From Steromphala cineraria (taxonomy: Eukaryota; Mollusca; Gastropoda; Trochida; Trochidae), in contig OU744727.1 in NCBI GenBank assembly GCA_916613615.1, positions 17,120,093 to 17,184,092 on the forward strand: a stretch of DNA of 64,000 nucleotides, in the 5' to 3' direction. This document shows, one piece after another, positions 37,201-48,281 of the stretch (position 1 is its first letter; each line of letters begins with the position of its first letter). Position numbers and translations under genes: made by a program. A model generated the notes under the pieces. The model saw only the letters and a list, made by a program, of their open reading frames with translations, was not told where the DNA came from and did no database searches.

Positions 37201-40200
37201 GCACCTGCTTTGGTATACCTGTAGATAAAGCTTTGCCATACAAACAGGTGTGAACGTTACCTATATACCTGTGTTTATTACCTATATATGCCGTGGAAGT
37301 GTTATTCGGGTTATTCCTAAGGGCTCAGTAAGTGATGATCAGATGACTTCAGTATTGTCATTGATAGAGATTCCAGTCTGCAGAAATCATATTAACTTTT
37401 TTCCGTTTCCTTCAATAAAGTTAGATTTTGATTAAATTATACAGTAAAGATCCCAGAAAAGTATACGTCTGTCAAAAGTTATATTAAGATACTTATGATG
37501 GTACATGAAAAAGTAACGTGTATGTAGATATATGTAAAGAAATAGGTAATATGCAGAAATTGGAATTTAAAGAAAGTATGTTAAGTAAACATCGGACTTA
37601 TTGGTTAGGAGTTTTGATTAAAGTCAACGTGTTTAATAACTGAAATATAGTTGAAACTTGTTCAAACCAAAAGTCAAACCAATTATATAGTACATGTATG
37701 TAAAGTTGCAAATGAAAGTTATGAAAGTTATTAATCATGACAATAATAATTTTGACAAAACAAACATAACCCTTTGAACATTAGAAAAAAAACATACAGG
37801 CTCATGGTATATTAACGTAAAGGGTGTTCTGCTTAACTCGAAATTGATTAGAATTTAAGCGAAATGTACCGGTCGCCCGGATAGGGAACATTAAATCGGT
37901 CTGGACACAATATCCGACTTATCGTAATGTTCCAACTAAGATCCTGAGGCCTCGTAATGACATTTAACTTCCCAGGTTCCATTAACTATTCGTAAACATT
38001 GTGTCTTAAGCGGTTGGGGTGAAACGCTTCAAGTGCACTGTGACATTTAACAAGTCTTAAGTTACTTTACTCACAACTTTTATCTAAATGAAAAATATTT
38101 GAATTTCTCGCTCGTAACGGAATTCGGCTTCTTTCTCGGCTACCTGTGCTATGAGCGTAAAGGTCTCGAATTCCAAGAAATACCCTCGGATTACAGATTA
38201 GGCGATAAGCGTCTAGAATTGCTAGGCAGGTGAAGAAACGGAGGTGTAGGAGTTCAAACATTGTTACCCGGTCAGACAGGGGGGTTGCTTTTGTCCTTGT
38301 TTTTCTATACACAATTACAAACAGCTCAGGCCTTGTCTACATATTTTTGCAGACAGCTCATGTAAGGGGACACCGTCGTTCAAAGATATGAAGCTTGGAT
38401 AAATGAATATTGAGCATGATCTTGCAAATATTATTGCAAGGTATATTTGTTGGTGTTTTTGTAAGTCTATAAATTAAACTAAGAGACAAAATCCGTGAAA
38501 AGGGACACCGCCTTAAGGAAAGGAAGTTGAGAATAGGAAATACTGAGCATAGTCTGGCAAATATTTTTGCAAGGAATAGTTTGATGTTCTTGTAAGTCTA
38601 TTAATTAGGTGACGAGTATACACACTGAAAGAAGACACTACCGTTTAGAAATAAGCCTGGGATAAAGGAAAAGTGATCGTGATCTTGCAAATATTATTTC
38701 AAATTCAGCATTGCTTTTTTAGCCTAGAAAGATATCAGGGAGGTTATTGGGTGCGTGGTTGATTTAATCTCCAAGCATTTCACCAAATTCACCTACACGT
38801 CATGACACAATTCATACACGACATGTTTCTTAACAAATGATAGGAAATTATAAAATACACGTCAATACCATTAATATGTCAAATAACAGTGAACAAAGAG
38901 AAAACGAGAAGTTGAAAAGATTTCACTGTTCTGTTATATTGTATTGGCAACAAACGCTTGCATTTTTTTCTCTAAATGAAGTTAAAACAAGTTCTATGGA
39001 GGGTTGATTTATTAAGTGTGAACATATGTTAAATATCACACATCCATAAAATCAACGCAAATGATGATTATGAAGTTGTTTTCGAAAATTAAATTAACCC
39101 AGATAAAGGAAGCATAAAGCCAGTATTGTTTCCACATGTTCCATCTACACTGCGTGTTCAGGTCCAATCACAAAGATCAAACGCCAATGTAATCAACACA
39201 GACCATTACGGAACTCTATACTACCCAATTGAAGCAATATACTACAACCCAATTGCTCATAGTCTCTACGTTGAAGTGAATGATGGGAAGTGAGCGCAGG
39301 GAAAAGTAAAACAGTAAACAGTGAACAGTTAAAGTTCTTGTTATCCAAACGTTGCATGTTTATTGCATCAGTTCTGACGTAAATGAAATCAAACCGTAAT
39401 ATAGCATTACAAAAACTAGTTTTTTAGTTTCACATATTACTTCATTAAAATAAAAGATATCAGAAAATCAACTCAATGCATCAATAGGATAATGTACTAT
39501 CTAAATGGCACAATCCTAACTGAGTATGTTATAAACTTCACATAAAGACCAGTAATTTCGAAAGTACGATCAACTAAAAAAAGGCCTCCAATCTTTTTTG
39601 TCTATCAGTGCCAGTGAATGAAAAAGCTTAGAAGTATCATGTATCAATCATAATAGATTTAACACAAGTACACGAATTTGAATATTCTATTAATCGATAA
39701 GAAATCGAGCCCTCATTGCCTCCATTTGTCCATAGGAGGAGATAATGTCTTTTTTCTATAAGATATCATTTATTGCAATTTTCCTTTTTATTCATACGGA
39801 TGATTTGTCTTTTTGTCAAATGACTTGGAAAGTTTCGAGACATTTTTTTTTCATTGCAATTAAATTGAAGCATTTTTTTCAAAATCAGCGAAGACAGAAT
39901 ATAACTATCTCTGTTAGCATTCAACCAATTAAATGTGATGGTCAAAGTCAACTTTAATACATATATGAAAACAAAGATTTATGAAATAACACCCTTTCAC
40001 ATCAGCACACAAAACGCATTGCAGCAACTGAAATGCGCATTCAACCAAATATGTGTTCAAATAAGGATCCAATATATACATGTGCAATGGTAGAGATGAC
40101 ATTGTCCCCGGCTAGCACGCAGTAAAGCAAGTAACAAGCTCGCATTGTCCCTACATGACGTTCCATCAGTGAGAAATATGGCCAGGGGCGGTGTGAATCA

Positions 40201-42315
40201 CACAGAGTATGATAAAATTGCCAACTGAAGCCTTCTGTCACTCATAGCTCCATTAACCAGGCGCTGTCTGTTACTAGCGTGTAATGACAAATGTTATTGA
40301 CAAGTGTAATAATGATATGTCCTTGTTATTTCAGGATAAGAAGTACTTGCTGTTGCCATGGATATATGTACTGGTTGTTACTGTACTGTATGAAACTGGG
40401 GCCATTGCTTTGCTGACAACGGTACATCTTGAGAAGGAAAAGGTGTGTGGGCATATGGAGCATCGCTGTCATCGAATCGAATCCAAAATAAACACGAAAA
40501 AATACCTTGACATTTATTTGACATTTCTCAAGTTTTGTGAATGATAAATGTGAACCTTTCCCCATAAATTAAAGAAAGCCTATATCCTAATGATTTCAGC
40601 ATTAAATAACTTAACTTTGTTATGATTTTAAAATGTTGTTTTTGTCTGTTGTAACGCAATAATGATAAGGTCCCTCTTTTTCACCTTTATTATATATTTA
40701 ACAGTTCTCAAATATTATCAACTATGAATGTGTGACAAAGCTAAGTCATCTCATAATGAATCTGATTTTTTTATTATTGAAAAAGCTAAATTACCATTTT
40801 ATATCACTGCGAATCTGTATTTTTCACAACATTGTCTTCTTGGGTATTTTCCCCTTAAAGAAAATGTTGTTTCTTCTCCTGTATTTCAGTCTTGGTACCT
40901 TGACATTCTCAAATTAATGAGAAAGTTAAATCCCTAAAAAACATCAAGAAATGCATATCTAACAAATTTGAATTTAAAACTGGACGCATTGAGACTTTTC
41001 ATTAAGAGAGTGGTTCTATAACAAAACAGTAAGGTACCCCCTCCGATTGAAGGTCTGATTATCAAGTATCTCTGATTCTTTTTTTCATGAAGGTTCATTA
41101 ACTGTATTCCTCTCTTTTTAGACGCTGAAGACCTGGGAGATTGTATCAGTGTGCTTCTATTGTTTCCGACTTGTTGCAAATGTGAGTACCAGATGTCCCA
41201 CTCGTCAGCCATGAATGTTTTCCCAGCAGTTCTAATTAAATACCTCATGAATAACCTTAACCTATATTAACTGAATATTTACATATATGGATCTATATTG
41301 AATTATTTCATCCAATTGACAAACCAACCTCCAGCAACATGTTTATATATATAAGAATCTGTATGTGTTTTACATGAAAAATATTACTTCAGAACTCGGC
41401 AGTTAGAAAAAAATCTTATTTGTAAATAATATTAGTGATTGAAAGATCATCTTGTCTGAAATGATGGAACGCTTGAGCATGTAAATGTAGCTTTAAACGT
41501 ACGATTTATCGAATGCTATTAGTCAAATCGTATCAATCAATTGAAAGTTCATCAATTTACTTATCCCTTTCTTCATATTTCAGTGTTACTGTTTCGCTTG
41601 TGTGGTGTCACAATACCAAGAACTTTCAGAAGGACGTGGAACATATGACTTCTTATACAAACCACCGGTAAGTCTTAAATATTTCATTACAAAAAGTATC
41701 AGTTGACCTTCGAAATTCTTTTACATTATGGCTTCTTTAAATAAGTTTGAATGACGGTAATGACGTGGGCTCAACTTATCTACATACTTTAAAAACATTT
41801 CCTCTTTTAGTTCGCTTGTAAATGTTTTTCTTACTTTAATCGTTTATTCATTTAAGTTCGAAGAAACATATATCTCTTGTTGAAAATTCGAAATAAAAAT
41901 CGATAATCTTAGATTTATCAAACCAAATTTATGTCTTTTATTTTAAGATTTCCAAAGTAATAAAACAAGTTCCTTGTCATTTAACACTTAATGATTTAAG
42001 AAAAATGTTTAAACGGCACCCTTTTGTTTGTAGTCCCGGCGAATGAGACGATATTATTCAGCATCAGATCTTGACACCTATAGTCCGCCATACGGAGTTC
42101 AGCTACCACCTTATATGGAGGATGACCCATATAAAGATTGCAGTCCGCCAGATTATGAAAATATAGAACCGTGTCGACCGGACACATTGAACTTATTCTG
42201 TACACTTACTTCCGGTGGTGCGCAAAGACAAAGTGATCCTGAGGAACCGGATGATGAACCTGAAAGTAGGACAGGCATAACGTACCAAAGGACTACATAT
42301 GTGACTTGGATATGA
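22223..42315 (+). CDS. LAPTM-like four-pass endo-lysosomal membrane protein, 7 exons
   Basis: Exons 22223-22297, 34115-34187, 35577-35662, 40335-40442, 41122-41181, 41584-41667 and 42034-42315, all GT/AG. The phases match, giving 255 aa. The start ATG has a good context (AACATGG). Residues ~9-27, CWANTRTGSAVSGYYSLVI, resemble the CCHVRTG segment before TM1 of LAPTM proteins. Membrane segments lie at ~19-42, 53-78, 83-108 and 119-143; VANCYCF in TM4 also recalls LAPTM. The hydrophilic tail (163-255) has two NEDD4-type PY motifs, LPPY (186-189) and PPDY (200-203), and the tyrosine signal YENI (203-206). LAPTM proteins sort to late endosomes and lysosomes through such motifs. The insect DUF4728 four-TM family is an alternative, so no symbol is given. 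Family assignment rests on motif resemblance; the gene model is firm. Confidence 0.85.
25990..26200 (+). mobile_element. Decayed LINE C-terminus
   Basis: Frame-shifted fragments read CNDC and, in another frame, CQHVLFECPVARLF, which together match the C-x2-C...H-x4-C zinc-binding end of LINE polyproteins. A stop follows at about 26152 and an AATAAA-like 3' end at ~26185. The GC-richer stretch upstream (25.5-25.98 kb) may belong to the same relic but shows no recognisable domain. Confidence 0.4.
29015..29051. other. Perfect 10-bp stem hairpin
   Basis: TCTGGCGGGT is followed, after a ~17-nt loop, by its exact reverse complement ACCCGCCAGA. It stands out against the AT-rich intron and borders a GC-richer block (29050-29300). 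Function unknown. Confidence 0.6.
30523..30602. repeat. 20-bp minisatellite, ~4 copies
   Basis: The unit AACTCCGGGGGTGAGGGGTG starts at 30541, 30561 and 30581 with single-base variants, preceded by a partial copy. It is G-rich on the plus strand. Confidence 0.85.
32335..32605. repeat. Three-copy tandem repeat (~75-98 bp spacing)
   Basis: Three copies carry GACGTTTCG (32349, 32424, 32522), then CTTATCAA and ATCTACGTC, then ATATTCAA. The last spacing is longer because of a ~23-bp insertion (TGACCCTTTTGCCACAGCATG). Small ORFs across it are by-products of the repetition. Confidence 0.8.
34188..35576. other. Intron 2 of the LAPTM-like gene
   Basis: AT-rich. The second half is filled by a degenerate tandem repeat described separately. 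No coding sequence was seen. Confidence 0.6.
35030..35576. repeat. Degenerate ~125-136-bp tandem repeat reaching the exon 3 acceptor
   Basis: At least four units contain TTGATCTTTTTAGG or a variant (acceptor-like AG at ~35179, 35303 and 35439; the true exon 3 acceptor at 35576 lies at the equivalent place of the last unit). The middle two units are nearly identical (TAAGTCCAATCATATCGTAC...). The repeat therefore spans and duplicates the intron's 3' splice-site region. Confidence 0.7.
36152..36504. mobile_element. TTAA-flanked MITE, copy 2
   Basis: About 353 bp. The right end CGTGCTACTGCCCCT followed by TTAA (36505-36508) is intact; the left end is mutated (CATTAGCACG in place of GGCAGTAGCACG) and its TTAA is lost. 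The interior aligns with copies 1 and 3 throughout (GGTGTTCACA, AATGGCC, TTTGACACTATCAAAAT). Confidence 0.8.
38360..38720. repeat. Three-copy degenerate tandem repeat (~130 bp)
   Basis: Units begin near 38366 (GGGGACACCG), 38500 (AGGGACACCG) and 38629 (GAAGACACTACCG). Each continues with a GAGCATGATCTTGCAAATATT-like block and, in the first two, TTGTAAGTCTAT. Divergence is appreciable, so this is an old duplication. Confidence 0.7.
40443..42033. other. Introns 4-6 of the LAPTM-like gene
   Basis: Introns 40443-41121, 41182-41583 and 41668-42033 separate exons 4 to 7. They are AT-rich, with pyrimidine tracts before the AG acceptors, and no other feature was recognised. Confidence 0.6.
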
Positions 42316-43260
42316 GCGTTGTGTGAGATGTGTGAAAATCAAGGACGCATATTTGATGCACAAATAAGAGTTTGGAACTGCCAAATAAGATCTGATCTTT
42401 TATCTATTATGATAAAGTCTGAGATTTGTCGGATGTTCGTCGATACTGTGACGTTTGATGAATCGACTACCAGGAGAAAAAAATGATGACACACTTTGTG
42501 GAACAAACATGCCTGGTTCAATGCGTGCAAGATGCTGATGAAAATATTAGCAACTAATTCAGAAGAGGCTGTTGAGTGTGGTGAAAGCAATCTTGTCATC
42601 TTAAGTCAAGAGATGTTTAAGAACAATATTCTTTACTGAAAACATTCGAAGATGTGAATCTATGTGTTTTGTTTTTGAAAGTCAGATATCCGTCCTGTCA
42701 TGAGTGTGGATCTGCAAGAGAACAAGTCTGTGAAGATGGAACTGTGTACATATGTCCGTGTTGTTGTGTGAGTGAATTATTATTGTTGGTCATATTCAAC
42801 TACTCAGGACGTTTTACCCACCTTCCGATGTACTAATGTGTTACATTGTGAAGGGAACCTCTAGTGCTATTACAAAATGGAATGCGACATTATCAAAACA
42901 TGACAGTTTGACCCTGCATTGAACATCCTAGTCCAATTTGCATTTTTGCATTAGTGAACTGTTTTAAAGGAACAGTCAAACAAAGGTACTCCGAGACAAA
43001 GAGCCTGTGAGAAAACACGTGAATACCCAATCTTAATTAAATATGATCTCCCTGCTACACTACGCTACGCGTGTAACGTAGTGTAGAAATTAGGATATCA
43101 TTTTAATGAGATTGGTGAATACCCGTTCTTAAGCAAGGTTTTGTTGGTTATAGATGTGATATGACACATTTGCTTCTTAACATATACTTTTGACTCGATA
43201 AATAATCTGAACAGTAAATGTTGGTACTTCGATGTGGTAATAAAGGAATCAGCGATATTT
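42316..43260 (+). other. Probable 3' UTR of the LAPTM-like gene
   Basis: The first AATAAA after the stop codon is at 43239-43244, suggesting a ~0.95-kb 3' UTR. It contains the long hairpin at 43018-43127. The UTR end is inferred from the signal alone. Confidence 0.4.
43018..43127. repeat. ~110-bp imperfect inverted repeat with perfect core stem
   Basis: The core CTACACTACG (43056-43065) pairs perfectly with CGTAGTGTAG (43078-43087) across a 12-bp loop. The outer arms also pair: GAATACCCAATCTTAATTAA on the left against the reverse complement of the GAGATTGGTGAATAC region on the right. It is probably a small foldback MITE. If transcribed with the upstream gene it would form a long hairpin in the 3' UTR. 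Confidence 0.75.
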
Positions 43261-45117
43261 CACGAGTTTAAACTTGGATGTTGGTATATACATTGTATGC
43301 CACGTTATCTTTTTACGAAAGCTTGCATGAAATTAAGAACTACTTTTGTAGTCCATTGACTACATGTCATACTTGTGTTCAGCGAAACATCAAAATGCAT
43401 TATATATGATCAATATTTATAGAATCTTTTTCAACATCTTATGATTGTAGATGAAAGTGTTCATAATTGCATCGGCCTCTCTGCTACGGCCCGAATGCAG
43501 GTGATATTTAATATCTTGTTTCATCTATAGCAGGGAAAGAGTTAGGACTTTTATATAATTATATAAATTGTTATCTGAGATGACGATATATTATGATTTT
43601 ATTATGATTATTATGAATTTTAACGTTCCACTGACACCTTTGGTGTCTTTCTTCTTACAATTTTAAAATGTACATATAAATCGTTTTATCATTACAGCTT
43701 ATGGTGATACCTGTTTCTCATCTTCATCATGGAAATACTTGTCATGCTCATGAAACCATACATTCGGATATTCGAGTGTAATAAAATTATTTTTTACATG
43801 AATGCGATTTGTTGTTAATTTATGAAAAAGGTTATTATATGATGGTAACTGAATGGTGACTTCTTCTGAGTCTTTGACGAACATTTGGAAATGACTCAAA
43901 ATGACATTTCCATACATAGCCTGCCGAACAATGAACTGATTGTTATAGACTAACATATTTACAATATTCTTTCAACAATTCATGTAGTAGAACAAAATGA
44001 GCCAAGAAGATGCTTTACCTAGAGCTGAGCAATCTAGACTTGCTATCATTGTCTAGACTGTGTTGGTCGTCAATTGAATGTTCTGCTTTAGGGTCTGGAT
44101 GGCAGACTAAGATTGTTACATAATATATAATTATCGACTTTCCACTCATGGTTTAACACACACATCACCACTAATAGTTCCCCAGAGGGTAGCCTCGTAC
44201 ACATCACTATGCTCAATTACAACGTTATTTAAACATTTGAATTTCAGTTTAATTTCTACAGACAAGCATTGTCATGCAAACAAAATATCTGTAGCTGTAT
44301 GAAATGGTTAGTTGCTTGGATCAATGACTTTCCTTTCATGTATGCGCTCACATTCAAACCATATGAATTTTATATACATTTCTTTAAAAAAAAAATAGTA
44401 ATCAGGTTTTGGTATAACCAAACACATCACAACGAAATTATATCTGAAAACAATATCCCAAGTTCATTTCCTGTTCGGGATGTTTAATAAGGTATTAATT
44501 CTCTTATCTTATCCACATTGTTCGTTATTGAAGGGTCCTTTATTTGGTATCCAAATGTTACTGTTTGTTCTACAAGCTGATATAGAGGCCAACTGAAAAC
44601 AGTATTGGTGCTTAACCCTTACAACTCAATATGATATCTCCCGCAAGTTACACAATACCCAACCATAAAATATAACAATTTGAATATCGTGATTCTATAA
44701 CGTATATCAGATATCACGACTCAAGATCGTAGCTATCCAGTGAGGTCTTCTTATATGAAATTTAAAGAGTTAATTGTTAATTGCGGATTAATATCTGTGA
44801 ATAATTTATTACTCCGGACCGTGTCAGCCTGTTCTCTAGGTTTGTTGTAACAACTGTGATAACCAAATGGTTGGAAACTCTTTTCTTGTTAGGGATCTAC
44901 TTGTGTGAGCGAATGTAGGTAAGAGTCAGGTAAGAACAATAATTTTTCACGATTTGATTTGAAAATACTCCGATAAATATATCGACACCTATTAATAAGC
45001 TCTTTACATTAAAAAACACTTGATATTTGTTTTACAGTTTTGGCATAAGTAAAAATCCTGATCTAAAATATGAATATATTATGAACGTTACGATTTATGA
45101 AGCTTTTAAACATTATA

Positions 45118-45227
45118 CAATCTAAATCTGAATCTAAATCTGAATCTAAATCTGAATCTTAATCTGAATCTAAATCTGAATCTGAATCTAAATCTGAATC
45201 TGAACCTGAATCTAAATCTAAATCTAA
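45118..45227. repeat. (AATCTG/AATCTA)n microsatellite
   Basis: About eighteen 6-bp units alternating AATCTG and AATCTA, with single exceptions. Confidence 0.9.
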
Positions 45228-45494
45228 TCGTTTACATGATTACTTCCAAAATAGAAGATATATAATGTGTTCAATATTAATTGTATTTTCATCTGTCTAT
45301 TCGAAATATGAAGTAATGTTGTACATATACATGCTATTTGCTGCTCACTTCAAAGGTAATAGCTGCAATTTAATTGAAACAGTGTGGAATTGTGATCATA
45401 GAATTAAGGGAATACAAAAAACCCTATGATGTCTTAAAAAAATAATTTTTTATAACGAATTTGCGGTATTTCGATTATGAAAAGTAAGTACTGA

Positions 45495-45610
45495 TTTCAG
45501 AGGCCTCGGTGGCGTACTTGGTGCGCTGTTTGTATTGTCAGTGTAGATGATATTTGCCTGACTGGGGTGGGTTCGAATCCCACTAGAAAGGCGCAGGATA
45601 ATGAACGGGT
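45495..45610 (+). mobile_element. tRNA-derived SINE-like sequence
   Basis: Carries a consensus pol III B box, GGTTCGAATCC, inside a perfect T-arm (GTGGG, loop TTCGAAT, CCCAC), and an A-box-like TGGCGTACTTGG about 55 bp upstream. The acceptor stem does not pair, so it is not a functional tRNA gene. A tRNA-derived SINE head is the likeliest reading. Confidence 0.45.
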
Positions 45611-46895
45611 GATAATGTTCATGATACAATAGCAATCTACAATACAATAATTATTTGTGACTCTATGTTCATGTTTAAGGTAACTCTTTAGATCAAATTA
45701 TTAGTACGGCATGACAACATACATTTTTATTTTGACACTACATTCCTGGTTAAGTGTGCATTTTTGAATATAGCTAATTGTCAGTTTTGGAAATTTTGCA
45801 TAATCACTCAAATGCCAATCTTTATTACAATGTTATCTTTGAACTGTTCGAACATATTTTGATAGAGTAACGATTCTCATTTTTAATATTGAGGGATAAC
45901 AATATTTATTTATATGCGCTATCAGAAAGCTAAACTTAAGTAATAACTTAAAATGTTAAAACTTATATCATATAAGACATGGTGTTGTTTATCGTCATTA
46001 TATTTGGATAGAACGTCAAACAAACGAACTATGGCATTCCCTTACACTAAACATTTCAACACCAGAAAGAGTAAATTAAATAATAACATGTTTGAAAAGG
46101 TCAAATATAATGTTTTCAATGTTCCTCTTAAGTTTTTGAATTATAAATACTAACACATACCGGGGAGATTTTCTCAATAAAGCAACAATTTTGACAGACA
46201 TTCATTATTCAAGCCTAGTCTGCGGTGCCCATTAAATCATGGAAACTATGCAGATCAGTTTACTCCAACAATGTACTTCATTGTTAAGCAAAGTCTCAAT
46301 AGTCACGTATGTTGGAATTCAAACATCAGCTCTGTGTACGTAGTAATCTGAACTACTCGCTGTCATTCAATATATTGCATGATATCAAAGAATCTTGAAT
46401 AGAAATTTGTTGAAATGTTTGGCATAGATTGTGTAATATGCATTTGTGTGTTTATTCAAATACCCCTTTCTATGTTCAGAGCCGTTGTAGGTCGAGAAGC
46501 AAATATCGTTTGAATTAATGGTGATATTTAGTTTTGTAAGCTGTAAGCTCTATGTTTATACACATACACGTTCCTTTGAACAGTGTGATATGTGTTTAAT
46601 TATGTTTCATTTAAAAAAAATATAACTGGTATTACCACTCAATAATCAAAACGTTCACACGATAAAACGCAAATGCAAGTAAATTTTGGCTCTTTTTAGT
46701 TGAATAAAAGTATGGTTTTCTTAGCTAAACGTTTGCTAATTACTGGAACACTTTGAAATATTAATTTCAAAGAAGCAATACAAGAAGTCATGAAAAGTGT
46801 ATGAAAGAAATGCGTGCTAAATTCTCGTTGTCCTTGAAACTAAGAAGTTCATACGAAATCGATATATTTTTTAAGATCAACATTAACTTACATTT

Positions 46896-47033
46896 CAGAT
46901 CGGATGGCTGGAAGATTGTAAGATTGATAACAAAACATCATTTGGAATTCGATAAGTATTAGAGAGGCCAACGAAAAGAAAAAGTCAACGTTTACGAAGT
47001 TTCCCCTCAAGATAACCCACTGCATTATCAACA
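46896..47033 (+). other. Probable 5' UTR exon segment of the 415-aa gene
   Basis: Follows an acceptor-like TTACATTTCAG. It contains a short upstream ORF (ATGGCTGGAAGATTG then stop) before the main ATG at 47034. An upstream non-coding exon is implied but not located. Confidence 0.35.
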
Positions 47034-48281
47034 ATGATTAAAGTGACGTCACAACCTGCAGGAGAAGCCCCAACCAAATCCCTCGAGTCAGCAGAACGAT
47101 CTCAAAGTGTCCAATCAGCAAACTGGAAAGAACACATGCTGTTGCAGAGGAAACTTCACATCCTGAACCGATCCGAGAAGAATCTTGTTCACAGGATCAC
47201 CATCGACCAGAAGGTTATGTTCAGACGCTTCCAGCTGAAGCTCCACAGGTCCAAACTGGCATTTGCAGAAATGATGGGGGACAAAGAGAAGGTGATGGAT
47301 CTACGAGGACTCCATTTACATGACCTCAACACAAATTGTGGACAGAATGAATCTGACTATGCCTTCTTGGCCAAACTTGAGTACCGACCATGCACAGCCA
47401 GTGGACCCGGGTCTGCCAAATCTTCAGGAAGACCTCGCTCGAAGGAAGAATGGGATGTTGCCAGTAGCAAGAGCAGAGGTGTCCAGGAACAGCGGGTTAG
47501 AAGTATGTCAGCATCAGGGAGATACATCTCGTCCAGAGAAGGCAAACATACCCGAGGAGACCTGAAGCTTCCTCAAGAAGGTAGACTTCCAGTACGACCA
47601 GCCACAGCAGCGGGAACTCACGTTGAGAGGGAATATCATGTTTTGCCTGACGTGCAGGGAGACTCTACCGAGGACAAGATACACAGTTTTGTGGCACGAA
47701 TGAACAGAAAGAACAGGAAGGATGGCCAGCTATCAGATCCACCAGTGAAAGGATATGGAAGACAGTCCCAGGTCAGTTTTGCAAAGAACCTTCCAGAGGA
47801 TACCCCTGGTACTGTTCCTGGATCAACAGCAAGTTCCAGAAGAGGAAGCACTTCCTCCACCAAACGCTCCCAGGCGCGCAGAGGATCCATGTTCGAGGAA
47901 GTGAAGAAGCTGAACTTCCTCCAGATCTACCTCAGCGAGGCTAGATCCGTGGACCATGTGCCCAGAGTGAAGGAGTTCTGTGAGTCTATGAAGGAATACG
48001 AGAACACGTACCTCGATAAAGACTTTGATTACTACCCTCAGAAAATACAAATTGAAGCAGCTCAGGCCAGAAAGGAAGACCCTATCTCGATACCAGGAAC
48101 GCCTGATAGCGAGAACAACAAGTTTATTGGGGACACGAGGGTTAGGAGCTTAACCATGCCACCCCTAAACCTGAACTTTGACGCCTGTCAGTACACGACT
48201 AACGATGATGGCGAGGGACCGAGCTTTCCTATTGGGGAGTTCGAGAGTCAGCAAGAAACAGCCTCGGTTGAGAATGAATAG
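47034..48281 (+). CDS. Uncharacterised 415-aa protein, single coding exon
   Basis: An uninterrupted ATG-to-TAG frame with markedly higher GC than its surroundings and clear codon structure. I do not recognise the family. Residues 31-92 are basic and helix-prone (LHILNRSEKN, MFRRFQLKLHRSKLAF); 115-285 are Ser/Arg/Gly/Pro-rich and probably disordered, with two RRGS motifs (269-272, 282-285) that fit basophilic kinase sites; 286-325 form another helix-prone block (FEEVKKLNFLQIYLSEAR); the tail is acidic. No signal peptide or membrane segment. A pyrimidine tract and AG acceptor at 46896-46898 suggest a spliced 5' UTR. AATAAA at 48458-48463 is a plausible poly(A) signal. Probably cytoplasmic or nuclear. 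A retrocopy is possible, but there is no sign of decay. Confidence 0.85.
   Translation: MIKVTSQPAGEAPTKSLESAERSQSVQSANWKEHMLLQRKLHILNRSEKNLVHRITIDQKVMFRRFQLKLHRSKLAFAEMMGDKEKVMDLRGLHLHDLNTNCGQNESDYAFLAKLEYRPCTASGPGSAKSSGRPRSKEEWDVASSKSRGVQEQRVRSMSASGRYISSREGKHTRGDLKLPQEGRLPVRPATAAGTHVEREYHVLPDVQGDSTEDKIHSFVARMNRKNRKDGQLSDPPVKGYGRQSQVSFAKNLPEDTPGTVPGSTASSRRGSTSSTKRSQARRGSMFEEVKKLNFLQIYLSEARSVDHVPRVKEFCESMKEYENTYLDKDFDYYPQKIQIEAAQARKEDPISIPGTPDSENNKFIGDTRVRSLTMPPLNLNFDACQYTTNDDGEGPSFPIGEFESQQETASVENE

Larger units (their letters stand above)
35663..40334. other. Intron 3 of the LAPTM-like gene (4.7 kb)
   Basis: Holds MITE copy 2 (36.2-36.5 kb) and a degenerate tandem repeat (38.36-38.72 kb). 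Otherwise unique AT-rich sequence. Confidence 0.6.
43261..46895. other. Intergenic sequence
   Basis: AT-rich, with a hexanucleotide microsatellite (45118-45227) and a tRNA-derived SINE-like head (45495-45600). A minus-strand ORF (43699-43956) and others show no recognisable domain or splice context. Confidence 0.45.

Noticed and set aside
42654..42836. Cysteine-rich ORF (CHEC...CPCCC) resembling a zinc ribbon
   Set aside because: Lies in the presumed 3' UTR of the LAPTM-like gene, is short, has no splice signals in frame and no further domain context.
45495..45600. Functional tRNA gene
   Set aside because: The T-arm and B box are perfect, but no acceptor stem pairs and the A-to-B distance and variable region do not give a cloverleaf; a tRNA-derived SINE fits better.
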